From: Candidatus Yanofskybacteria bacterium RIFCSPHIGHO2_01_FULL_41_21
GTDB lineage: Bacteria; Patescibacteriota; Minisyncoccia; 2-02-FULL-40-12; GWA2-44-9
Assembly (NCBI GenBank): GCA_001794025.1
Contig: MGJA01000012.1
Location: forward strand, 72,455 to 104,782
DNA: 32,328 nucleotides
Direction: 5' to 3'
In this document: piece after piece, positions 1-7,763 of the stretch
Numbering within the stretch: the stretch's first letter is position 1
Layout: every line of letters begins with the position of its first letter
Notes under the pieces: model-generated
Databases searched by the model: none
What the model saw: only the letters and a program-made list of their open reading frames with translations
Told to the model about the DNA's origin: nothing
Made by a program: the position numbers and the translations under genes

Positions 1-248
1 TCAATCGGTTTAGCTCCACCAAAATATCCAATTAGATACCACATCCAACCATTTAGAAAATCACCAATGACACAGACGATGACTGCGGGAATAATTGCCA
101 CTGATCCAAGGGACGCCAGAAATCCGGCCAAGATAATAGTATTAAAACCTTCAATCGTGGTGGCAATCAATAAAAACAAATACTTATACTGGACCAGAGC
201 GGGAAAATTGTTTTGAATTGAATCTACAATTGTAGCGAAGAGAGGCAT
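1..248 (-). CDS. DedA/SNARE-associated family membrane protein, N-terminal part (truncated by window edge)
   Basis: Open minus frame from ATG at 248: MPLFATIVDSIQNNFPALVQYKYLFLLIATTIEGFNTIILAGFLASLG..GDFLNGWMWYLIGYFGGAKPI, DedA-like. Confidence 0.7.
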   Translation of the reverse strand, partial: MPLFATIVDSIQNNFPALVQYKYLFLLIATTIEGFNTIILAGFLASLGSVAIIPAVIVCVIGDFLNGWMWYLIGYFGGAKPI

Positions 249-255
249 GTAAAAT

Positions 256-290
256 AAATTTCTAATTTCTAAATTCTAATTTCTAAATAA
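256..290. repeat. AT-rich simple repeat of the ctaatttctaa type
   Basis: aaatttctaatttctaaattctaatttctaaataa; a similar array lies at 25960-25999. Confidence 0.6.
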
Positions 291-888
291 GTTTGTGTTT
301 TTGCAGGATTTTGAAATCTTCAAACAATGTTTCTTTGGAATGTTGGTTATAAATCGCTACCGCCGGATGATAGAACGCCACAATCTCAATCGGACCGTAT
401 GATGTTTGGGCGGTTACGCTGGTGCCGTGCATTTTACTGATTGGCTTTAATTCTTTTTCCAGACCGAATTTGCGAATAATATATTCCATGGAGAATCTTC
501 CCAACGTCGCAATCACCTTGGGTTGAATAATATCAATCTGACGGTCTAAAAACGGCCCGTAAATTATAATCTCTTCGGGTAACGGGTCACGATTAAATGG
601 CGGTCGGTCTTTGACGATATTGGTAATATAGACGTCAGGCCGATTAATCCCAACTGACACTAACAATTGGTCCAAGATTTTACCAGCTGCGCCGGCAAAT
701 GGCCGGCCGGTTTTGGCTTCGTTCTTGCCGGGTGCTTCCCCGACAAACATTATATTTGCTGTATGACTCCCCTCGCCAATTACAGGAAAGACGCCATGGC
801 TAACCCTTTCATTATACAACGGCGAGGCCTCTAATGCGAGAACCTCGTCTTTAATCGCCCGTAATAATTCATCTCTATTATCAGCCAT
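283..888 (-). CDS. Family-4-like uracil-DNA glycosylase
   Basis: Motifs FVGEAPGKNEAKTGRPFAGAAGKILDQLL, RPPFNRDPLPEEI, IATLGRFSMEYI and AFYHPAV; no cysteine in the whole protein. Confidence 0.85.
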   Translation of the reverse strand: MADNRDELLRAIKDEVLALEASPLYNERVSHGVFPVIGEGSHTANIMFVGEAPGKNEAKTGRPFAGAAGKILDQLLVSVGINRPDVYITNIVKDRPPFNRDPLPEEIIIYGPFLDRQIDIIQPKVIATLGRFSMEYIIRKFGLEKELKPISKMHGTSVTAQTSYGPIEIVAFYHPAVAIYNQHSKETLFEDFKILQKHKLI

Positions 889-926
889 TTATGAATAGTA
901 GCCAAAAAAATGGAGATTGAAAAGTT

Positions 927-2357
927 CTATTCGGCTCCGGCCAAAAATCCTAGTGCTATAAAAAATATTAATCGTCCCGACTGAATGGTCCATAAGTAAT
1001 GGTCAAACAGGCCAAAAATTAATATTGAAACAATAACGAGGGCAAACGGGATATGATACAACTTTTTGATTCGCCAGCCGGCGAACAAGCGGTGATAAAA
1101 ATCATAGAGTAAAAATGCCAGAAAGAGTAAAAACAAGGCAATGCCAACAATCCCCGTCTCCGAATAAATCAGTAAATAAATATTATGGACGGGTTGATAT
1201 ATTTCCCGACTAAGATGTAAGTCCTGGGTCATCAGCCACGGCACAAAATTACCCATTCCCAAACCGAATAAATTTTGTCCGCTCGCTAACGATTCTTGAT
1301 TGTATAAAATCCGGAGTTGAACCGCCTCGTCATCAGAAGAAATAACCGACCGATTTATCACATACGGCCAATATACGACAATAAAAGTAACTGCAATACA
1401 AATTGTCGTCAAAAAAATTTTATGAGAGTTAGTGGCCCATATTCTTTTCCCCAGTAGCGGAAGGGGTCCCAGCGAAGAGCCGTCGGTCCGCCAACTGGCG
1501 GATGGTTTCCTGGGTCTGGGGGAAAGATTATGGGTCACTAAAAAAAACATCAGTATAAAACTTACGCCCCAAAGTCCGACAATCACTCGCGAAAAAGTCA
1601 GGAAGAAAGCCCAAAGAATTACCACATAAAAAACATGCCACCACCACTTTTTATGATATATCAAAGAATCATAAAAAATAAAGATAGCGATAAACAGAAA
1701 CAACGCCAATACGTTTGAATGGGGTGTCGTGCCATAAACACGGATAATCTTTGTGCCATCAACAAGAAAAGCCGCAATTCCGCTAAAAGCCGGCGCCAGC
1801 GGACTCTCGCTTAAATACTTCAAACCCAAACTCCCCTGCGTCATAAATTGCGCGATAGCGATGATTGATTGGAATGTGGCGCTGATAATAACCACCTCAA
1901 AAACATGTCGTAATTCAAAACGTTTCAGCGCGTAATTTTTAACATAAAAATAAAGCACGACACCTTCAACTAATTTGAACCATTGAAATACCGCTGTCTG
2001 AACATCAAGCGCCCCCCAAATAGAAAAACCAGCGACAATAACAAAAATTATAAGAAAAGTATCAGCAGACAAATTATGGTCTTTAACCCAGTAGCGGAAG
2101 GGGTCCCAGCGAAGCTGGGGAAACCGACGGGACTGGTTTCCCGGGTCTGGGTTCAAGACCATAATTCGCCTGCTGTTGAAAGCCCAAAATACTACGAGCA
2201 TTATAAAAATAATATCGGTGGCGTAGATGTAGATGGAAGTCCATTCAATAAAATTGAACGGTTCAAACCAAAAAATGTGCCGAGAGGAAATCGGAATTGA
2301 AAAAATAAAAATATAGAACACCCAATTTTCCAGTTTATTAAACATATCCAATTTCAC
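927..2357 (-). CDS. O-antigen ligase/polymerase-like multi-spanning membrane protein
   Basis: Many hydrophobic segments; ligase-like region LFGLGMGNFVPWL..QPVHNIYLLIYSETGIVGIALFLLFL; interrupted in-frame by repeats. Confidence 0.75.
   Translation of the reverse strand: MKLDMFNKLENWVFYIFIFSIPISSRHIFWFEPFNFIEWTSIYIYATDIIFIMLVVFWAFNSRRIMVLNPDPGNQSRRFPQLRWDPFRYWVKDHNLSADTFLIIFVIVAGFSIWGALDVQTAVFQWFKLVEGVVLYFYVKNYALKRFELRHVFEVVIISATFQSIIAIAQFMTQGSLGLKYLSESPLAPAFSGIAAFLVDGTKIIRVYGTTPHSNVLALFLFIAIFIFYDSLIYHKKWWWHVFYVVILWAFFLTFSRVIVGLWGVSFILMFFLVTHNLSPRPRKPSASWRTDGSSLGPLPLLGKRIWATNSHKIFLTTICIAVTFIVVYWPYVINRSVISSDDEAVQLRILYNQESLASGQNLFGLGMGNFVPWLMTQDLHLSREIYQPVHNIYLLIYSETGIVGIALFLLFLAFLLYDFYHRLFAGWRIKKLYHIPFALVIVSILIFGLFDHYLWTIQSGRLIFFIALGFLAGAE
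1431..1539. repeat. Palindromic element family A, copy 1 (in CDS 927-2357)
   Basis: Core cccagtagcggaaggggtcccagcgaag..ggtttcctgggtctggg; arms 1431-1454 and 1516-1539 pair at 21/24. Contains an extra hairpin tccgccaactggcgga. Confidence 0.85.
1651..1675. repeat. 24-nt hairpin repeat ttatgatatatcaaagaatcataa, copy 1 (inside CDS)
   Basis: Identical 24-mer also at 17964-17987 and 18448-18471. Confidence 0.85.
2072..2166. repeat. Palindromic element family A, copy 2 (in CDS 927-2357)
   Basis: Arms aattatggtctttaaccca / tgggttcaagaccataatt pair at 18/19; internal hairpins cccagc-gaa-gctggg and ggaaacc..ggtttcc. Confidence 0.9.
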
Positions 2358-2368
2358 CCCTTCTTTGT

Positions 2369-2671
2369 TTATTCTTTGGGTTTATCTAGTTTGTGGAGGC
2401 CAATGGCCTTGATACCGAAATAGACAACTAGGGCCACGACGACAAAATCTATCACGACGCTAATCAGGTCGCCATAGAGAATTTGAGCCGACCCAATCCC
2501 AAACGACGCTTCTTTAAGCCCGCCGGCTGCGCCAAGCAACATACTAAGCAACGGATTGATAATGTCAGTCACCAATGCCGTTACCACCTTAGATACCGCC
2601 CCGCCCAAGATGAAGCCGACCGCCAACCCAACCACACCCTGCTCCCGAATAAAATCCATGAATCCTTTCAT
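2369..2671 (-). CDS. mscL: Large-conductance mechanosensitive channel
   Basis: MKGFMDFIREQGVVGLAVGFILGGAVSKVVTALVTDIINPLL: typical MscL. Confidence 0.95.
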   Translation of the reverse strand: MKGFMDFIREQGVVGLAVGFILGGAVSKVVTALVTDIINPLLSMLLGAAGGLKEASFGIGSAQILYGDLISVVIDFVVVALVVYFGIKAIGLHKLDKPKE

Positions 2672-2700
2672 AGTTTTTAGGTTAGTTTATTTAATAATTA

Positions 2701-3192
2701 TTATACCATTTTACCTAACGACTTTTGGGGGGTCGGCTCACCCTGAGTCAAGTCGAAGGGCTCATATCGGGTGCCGGAAGTCGTGCCAGCCCTGCGAAGC
2801 TTGCCTTGACGAACCAGTTCCGAAAGATAACGTGTCGCGGTTGCATCGGAGACCCGAAGCAGTTTCTGAACATCATCATTGGTGATTGACCGCTTTTTAA
2901 CCGCCAACTCAACGGTCTTCGCCAATTTCGCTCTTTTCCGAAACTGAATCTTCTCCAACGCCTTCCCCAAAAAAGATTTGAGTGACGCCGGCGCAGGAGA
3001 AGTTATTGGCGCTGGTGCAGGAGTAGGTGTCGGCGGTATAACTGGCCCTGACGGCAATACCGGCACCGGTGTCTCCGTCACAACCGCCGGTTCCTCCAGA
3101 ACTGGAATCGGTGCTGGTTCACTCGGCACCACCGGTGTTGATTCGTTTGGATCCTGTACAGAATTTATTGAATTATCTTGTTCGTCAGTCAT
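2701..3192 (-). CDS. Pro/Val/Thr-rich protein with C-terminal winged-helix-like domain
   Basis: Low-complexity PVPSEPAPIPVLEEP..; then VKKRSITNDDVQKLLRVSDATATRYLSELVRQGKLRRAG. Confidence 0.65.
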   Translation of the reverse strand: MTDEQDNSINSVQDPNESTPVVPSEPAPIPVLEEPAVVTETPVPVLPSGPVIPPTPTPAPAPITSPAPASLKSFLGKALEKIQFRKRAKLAKTVELAVKKRSITNDDVQKLLRVSDATATRYLSELVRQGKLRRAGTTSGTRYEPFDLTQGEPTPQKSLGKMV

Positions 3193-3267
3193 ATATAGTT
3201 AGTTTAAAGTAATTTATATAAACCCACCTTAACAAAAACTGGTATTTCCTTCAATAAATTATTAAAT

Positions 3268-3300
3268 CAAAAAGCCCCATATAACATATAGGGCTTTTTG
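3268..3300 (-). terminator. Rho-independent terminator (possibly bidirectional)
   Basis: caaaaagccccatataacatatagggctttttg, directly after the HNH gene stop. Confidence 0.75.
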
Positions 3301-3305
3301 CGTTT

Positions 3306-3617
3306 TTATCTTGCGACTATTGGCTGAACTACATTCGGTGGCCATGTATCGCTTTTTGCGCGATTATTTTGCCACTGCAGTGGCTGTAGATTTGACAGAT
3401 CATCAGTGCCTCCATGTGTAACTGGCTTTATGTGATCTATTTCCCAACCTGTTCCACCATCTTTAGTCACACCATACTGGTCCCAATCGATCCATGCACC
3501 ATATCTATCTTTTTGTCGGCTGTGACCAGGAACAATTTGAATTTTGTTCCAAACTGCCAATTTGACCACTTCAGAGAATCGCGAACCATACGATGTAGTA
3601 CCAAACATCCTTAACAT
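3306..3617 (-). CDS. HNH endonuclease domain protein
   Basis: WEIDHIKPVTHGGTDDLSNLQPLQWQNNRAKSD. Confidence 0.8.
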   Translation of the reverse strand: MLRMFGTTSYGSRFSEVVKLAVWNKIQIVPGHSRQKDRYGAWIDWDQYGVTKDGGTGWEIDHIKPVTHGGTDDLSNLQPLQWQNNRAKSDTWPPNVVQPIVAR

Positions 3618-3850
3618 TCTTGTTAATCATACCAGCACCTAGAAACAAATTTCGGGACTATCGACAATGTTACGCTCCATTATAAATAACTTGGCATACG
3701 AGTTTTTGTCTCAAGCCATATTACTTTAATATTTCTTAGACTAGTGTTTGATATGAATTTAAAGATTTATTTTTCGACCACAGTTTTTTAACTGTCACTC
3801 ATATTATAAAACTATTTTTTAATCGTGTCTTGATCAGAGAGTGTATTAAC

Positions 3851-3894
3851 TGTGGATAAGTGCTCGGGTTTTGCTCGGGTGTTGGTGTTATACT
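3851..3894 (+). promoter_or_regulatory. Putative promoter/operator of the LexA-MTase gene with DnaA-box match
   Basis: TGTGGATAA (3851-3859), direct repeat tgctcgggtttTGCTCGGGT, TATACT (3889-3894) six nt before ATG 3901 (leaderless-like). Confidence 0.45.
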
Positions 3895-3900
3895 ATATAC

Positions 3901-5418
3901 ATGCTTACTCCACGCCAAAAACAGATTAGGAATTATGTTAATAAAATTATATCGGAAAAAAGTATCGCGCCGACAGAGCGTGAGATTGCCCATAGATTTA
4001 AAATATCGCCATCAACTACCCACGAACATCTCACTACACTTCAGCAAAAAGGATACTTGGGGAAAGCCAATGGACGAGCAAGGGGAATTCAAATTAATGA
4101 TTCTGTTTCCGATTTAATCAAAATCCCCCTCCTTGGTACAATCGCCGCCGGACAACCGATTGAGGCAATTCAAAACACGGAAATGATTGCTGTGCCAAAA
4201 AGTAAAATTCCATCTTCATCAGAGGTCTACGCTCTCCGTGTAGTCGGCAACAGTATGATTGAAGAAAATATCAACGATGGCGATATTGTATTAGTCCGAC
4301 ACCAAGCGACTGCTGAAAACGGACAAAAAGTGGTTGCCCTCATAGATAACTACGGCGCAACGCTTAAGAAGTTTTATAAAGAACGCGGCCATATTCGTTT
4401 ACAACCGGCAAATAAAACCATGGGGCCGATAATTATCAGAAATGGAAAAGATATATCAATCCAAGGAGTGGTACTTGATGTTATTAAAAATAGAGAAGAG
4501 ATTTTTAAAGAAATCACACTACCCAATGTTAAACGAGATAATACTTTACCACTTAATAGAATCATTTTAGGTGATGCTCTAACTGAACTGAAAAAACTTC
4601 CTGACGAAAGTTGCGATGTCATTATTATTGACCCGCCATATAATATAGGTAAAGATTTTGGGAACAATAACGATAAAAGAGAGCTGGGTGAATATATTTC
4701 ATGGTGTAAAGATTGGATGAATGAATGTATGAGGACAATGAAACCATCAGGAACCATGTTTATTTACGGATTCAGTGAGATTTTGGCCCATCTTTCTGTT
4801 GAAATTCCAATAAATAAGCGATGGCTTATTTGGCACTATACAAATAAAAACGTTGCCTCTCTTAATTTTTGGCAAAGAAGTCACGAGGCAATTATTTGTG
4901 CGTGGAAAGATAAGCCAGTTTTCAACAGAGATGAAGTTAGAGAGCCATACACAGAAGGCTTTCTAAACGGAGCCGCTGGAAAAGTAAGGAAAGGAACACT
5001 GGGAAGATTTAGTAGTAACGGTTTAGAAACCGTTTATAAAGCCCACGATGGCGGAGCTTTACCGAGAGATGTTATTAAAATCCCTGCTCTTGCCGGTGGG
5101 GCTGGAATGATTGAGAGATGGTTTTTGTGTAAAACTTGTGATTCTGTTTGCGAGCCACGACAACTAAAAAAACACGAAGGACACGAAATAATGAAACACC
5201 CAACGCAAAAACCATTTGAATTATCTAAAAAATTAATAAAATCCGCCATGCCTAAAAAAGATGGTGTTGTATTGGTCCCCTTTGTTGGCACTGGTTCAGA
5301 GTGTTCTGCGGCAAAAGAATTAGGACAATCGTATGTTGGGTTTGAGATCAACCCTGACTACATAAGATTAGCGGAAAAAATGATTAGCGATAAAAAATAT
5401 CCCGCCAAATTATTTTAA
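3901..5418 (+). CDS. LexA-like S24 repressor/protease fused to DPPY-type (beta-class order) DNA methyltransferase
   Basis: MLTPRQKQIRNYVNKII..TEREIAHRFKISPSTTHEHLTTLQQKGYL (LexA HTH); GTIAAGQP (A-G site); VVGNSMIEENINDGDIV (Ser) and ATLKKF (Lys); then DVIIIDPPYNIGKDFG, HPTQKPFEL and FVGTGSECSAAKELGQSYVGFEIN. Start placed at 3901, not the upstream TTG at 3871. Confidence 0.92.
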   Translation: MLTPRQKQIRNYVNKIISEKSIAPTEREIAHRFKISPSTTHEHLTTLQQKGYLGKANGRARGIQINDSVSDLIKIPLLGTIAAGQPIEAIQNTEMIAVPKSKIPSSSEVYALRVVGNSMIEENINDGDIVLVRHQATAENGQKVVALIDNYGATLKKFYKERGHIRLQPANKTMGPIIIRNGKDISIQGVVLDVIKNREEIFKEITLPNVKRDNTLPLNRIILGDALTELKKLPDESCDVIIIDPPYNIGKDFGNNNDKRELGEYISWCKDWMNECMRTMKPSGTMFIYGFSEILAHLSVEIPINKRWLIWHYTNKNVASLNFWQRSHEAIICAWKDKPVFNRDEVREPYTEGFLNGAAGKVRKGTLGRFSSNGLETVYKAHDGGALPRDVIKIPALAGGAGMIERWFLCKTCDSVCEPRQLKKHEGHEIMKHPTQKPFELSKKLIKSAMPKKDGVVLVPFVGTGSECSAAKELGQSYVGFEINPDYIRLAEKMISDKKYPAKLF

Positions 5419-6105
5419 AGTTTGATCTATTTCTTTTTTCTTCTGTTCAAAAATGTAGGGAGTAAAAACAACAAATCCATTTGATAACCTGTTTAATTCC
5501 TTGTTGTCCTTAAATCGTTTATATGGCAGTTTATATTCTCCGTTCTTTTTCTTCGGGTTTTCAAAATAATCACTACTGGGAACCTCATACTTAATATCTA
5601 CAAATTCGCCTGGTAATTGGTTTTTTGATTTTGGTTTTTCCTGTCGTACTTCTCTACCGAGAGATTTCTTTTTAACTTGATAATTTAAAATTCTGCCACG
5701 ATATTTTACTTGAAAATCGGCTCCCTTATGATCAAGTTCACCAGACATTGAGACAGCTCCTTCGCCAAAAACTGACTCTGCCACATATCCAGCATGTATT
5801 TGAGTGATGATACTTGCCCATGTCCTATAAATTCTTGCAGGTAATCCTTTACTGAAACACGTTTTACACATTCCGGTTTTTTCTTGAAATCTATCAATAT
5901 CTGTTCTATGTTCCTGTAAATATTCTTCATAAAACTTTTCAAAACTCAAAAACTTTTTCTTATCCCAATAAACCTTATATAACATATTGATGGCTTGGAT
6001 TTCTTTTGGTAAATCCATCTCGACAATTTTAATAGACCTATACTTGTCGCGATAGGATTTAAGATCGACTGATTTTAAAAAGTCGTCGAATTTTTGTATT
6101 AACAT
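5410..6105 (-). CDS. TaqI-like type II restriction endonuclease
   Basis: FDDFLKSVDLKSYRDKYRSIKIVEMDLPKEIQ..LYKVYW, LPARIYRTWASIITQIHAGY and LSNGFVVF resemble TaqI as recalled; convergent with the MTase, 9-bp overlap. Confidence 0.75.
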   Translation of the reverse strand: MLIQKFDDFLKSVDLKSYRDKYRSIKIVEMDLPKEIQAINMLYKVYWDKKKFLSFEKFYEEYLQEHRTDIDRFQEKTGMCKTCFSKGLPARIYRTWASIITQIHAGYVAESVFGEGAVSMSGELDHKGADFQVKYRGRILNYQVKKKSLGREVRQEKPKSKNQLPGEFVDIKYEVPSSDYFENPKKKNGEYKLPYKRFKDNKELNRLSNGFVVFTPYIFEQKKKEIDQTLK

Positions 6106-6145
6106 AAATTAGTTTAGATCATCCCACTTTTTCTGGTTTTAGGCA

Positions 6146-6326
6146 ATCCTTCGACAAGCTCAGGACAAGTTCTTTGACTCGCTTTGCTCGCTCACCATAA
6201 ATCCTTCGACGGGGTCGGGACAAGTCTTTCGACTACTTCAACACCGCTCAGGACAAGTCCTTCGGCGGGGTCAGGATAAATCCTTCGACAAGCTCAGGAC
6301 AAGTCCTTCGGCAAGCTTAGGATAAA
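6146..6326. repeat. About six degenerate copies of tccttcgacaagctcaggacaag
   Basis: Units near 6146, 6201, 6225, 6258, 6281 and 6304; related single copies at 2741-2760, 7735-7758 and 20381-20399. Confidence 0.8.
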
Positions 6327-6426
6327 CCAAGGTCGGCTCAATTCCCACCATTTGAGCCAACTAGGAGTGGGGACCAAACTAAGCGAGGTTGTGTAGAAAC
6401 AGGACCAAGCGAGCAGAAAATTATTT

Positions 6427-6594
6427 TTATTTTGATTCAGAAATAGTTTGGACGGCTTGCATGAATGAACCAAAATCGTACTCTTTAACACTTTCGGAAA
6501 GTTTCAAATTCGCTTCTGTGTATGTTGACGGTAGGGTTACGGCTGTGGGACCGTAAATTTCGTCCACTGCTCTGCTTGTTAATTTCCCGATAAT
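6427..6594 (-). pseudogene. 55-codon open segment with no start codon at its upstream end, in frame after the TAG of the preceding CDS; possible gene remnant
   Basis: IIGKLTSRAVDEIYGPTAVTLPSTYTEANLKLSESVKEYDFGSFMQAVQTISESK*; faint resemblance to a class I aaRS (MetRS) anticodon-binding region. Confidence 0.3.
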
Positions 6595-7698
6595 CTATCG
6601 CACTTGCGCGTTCACATCATAAGCCCCTTCAGCTCCACTATACGACCTCGTTTCAGGATACTGAACCATGAGTTCTTTTAGAAACAATTCAGGATTTTCT
6701 GTTTGAGTTGAACCTATACGACAAGCGATATCGTGCCAATGTGCGATTGCGTTTCTACGCGCTGTCTCATCTTTCATAGGTAGAATTTTCACGAACAGCA
6801 TCACAAGCCAATAGCGTCCAATGTTGGTTTTCTCTGCTTCTATGTTTTCCTCTGAGACAATGAGCTGTTTTCCCTTACCGCGTAATAAAAATGATAAACC
6901 ACGATAAAAACCATTTCGATTTAGATAAACATTTCCGTCTGGCATAACGACCCCTTCAGAACCAAACAGTGGATCGTTCTTAGCAATGAGTCGTATATTT
7001 CCTTCTTTTATATCTTGTAATGCACGATCAGGAAAAAGAAGTTTACCGTTGTAAACGGCAACTTGATTCATAGTGCAGTCAAAATTAGTAATAATACTCG
7101 GCAAGGTTGCACCAACATCTCCATCGATAATTTTTGCACCGGAAAGATCCACATTGTATTGATGTGTTTTTTTGGGAATATCTGCGTCGGTTGAAATGAC
7201 AATATCTACATCGTTAATAGGGAGTTCGTCTTGAATTTCAATGCCCGCATACATTTTAAGTGCAAGACGTGCAGTACCACCTATAACAGCAACATTTTTA
7301 TCATTTAAAATTTCAGAAGAGACGAACGGTGATATTAATTCTCGATACAACTTACCACCACAAGAAACTCCTGTTATATCAGCTTCCTGTAATAATATCT
7401 GCTCATGCTTTTTCCAAAAAGCTTCTTCTGCAAATCGTGTGATGTGATATCTAACTGAAAATGGATCTGCATCAGATACATTGTGTTGTTCTGCGTAATC
7501 AATCCATTTGCGAATGAGTTCTATTGCCTGCCTACGCAACTCTGAATCAAGATGAGTCGTCTGTGAACGGACAATTTCCGCATATCTCAGAGGTAGATTT
7601 GATAATGTCGTTTCCACTTTCGCAGCATCACGAAGAGTATCGCTAAGAGTTCTTTTATCTGGTGATAGTGACGCTTCTTTCATAAATTTTATTTCCAT
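6595..7698 (-). CDS. Nucleotidyltransferase-fold protein (poly(A) polymerase/CCA-enzyme head-like)
   Basis: VIGGTARLALKMYAGIEIQDELPINDVDIVIST and NFDCTMNQVAVYNGKLLFPDRALQDIKEGNIRLI. Confidence 0.55.
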   Translation of the reverse strand: MEIKFMKEASLSPDKRTLSDTLRDAAKVETTLSNLPLRYAEIVRSQTTHLDSELRRQAIELIRKWIDYAEQHNVSDADPFSVRYHITRFAEEAFWKKHEQILLQEADITGVSCGGKLYRELISPFVSSEILNDKNVAVIGGTARLALKMYAGIEIQDELPINDVDIVISTDADIPKKTHQYNVDLSGAKIIDGDVGATLPSIITNFDCTMNQVAVYNGKLLFPDRALQDIKEGNIRLIAKNDPLFGSEGVVMPDGNVYLNRNGFYRGLSFLLRGKGKQLIVSEENIEAEKTNIGRYWLVMLFVKILPMKDETARRNAIAHWHDIACRIGSTQTENPELFLKELMVQYPETRSYSGAEGAYDVNAQVR

Positions 7699-7763
7699 TC
7701 GACCCTTCGGATTGGTTCGACATACTCACCATAAATCCCTTCGACAAGATCAGGGTAAACTAA

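Noticed and set aside
3851-3859. Replication origin suggested by DnaA box
   Set aside because: Only two exact boxes, 14.6 kb apart, with no cluster, dnaA or dnaN.
6146-6326. Possible CRISPR array
   Set aside because: Units are degenerate and nearly abutting, with no uniform unique spacers and no cas genes nearby.
6595-6597. Genetic-code change (TAG reassigned)
   Set aside because: Other genes here terminate normally, and lon itself ends in TAG at the expected position; one open extension is not evidence of recoding.
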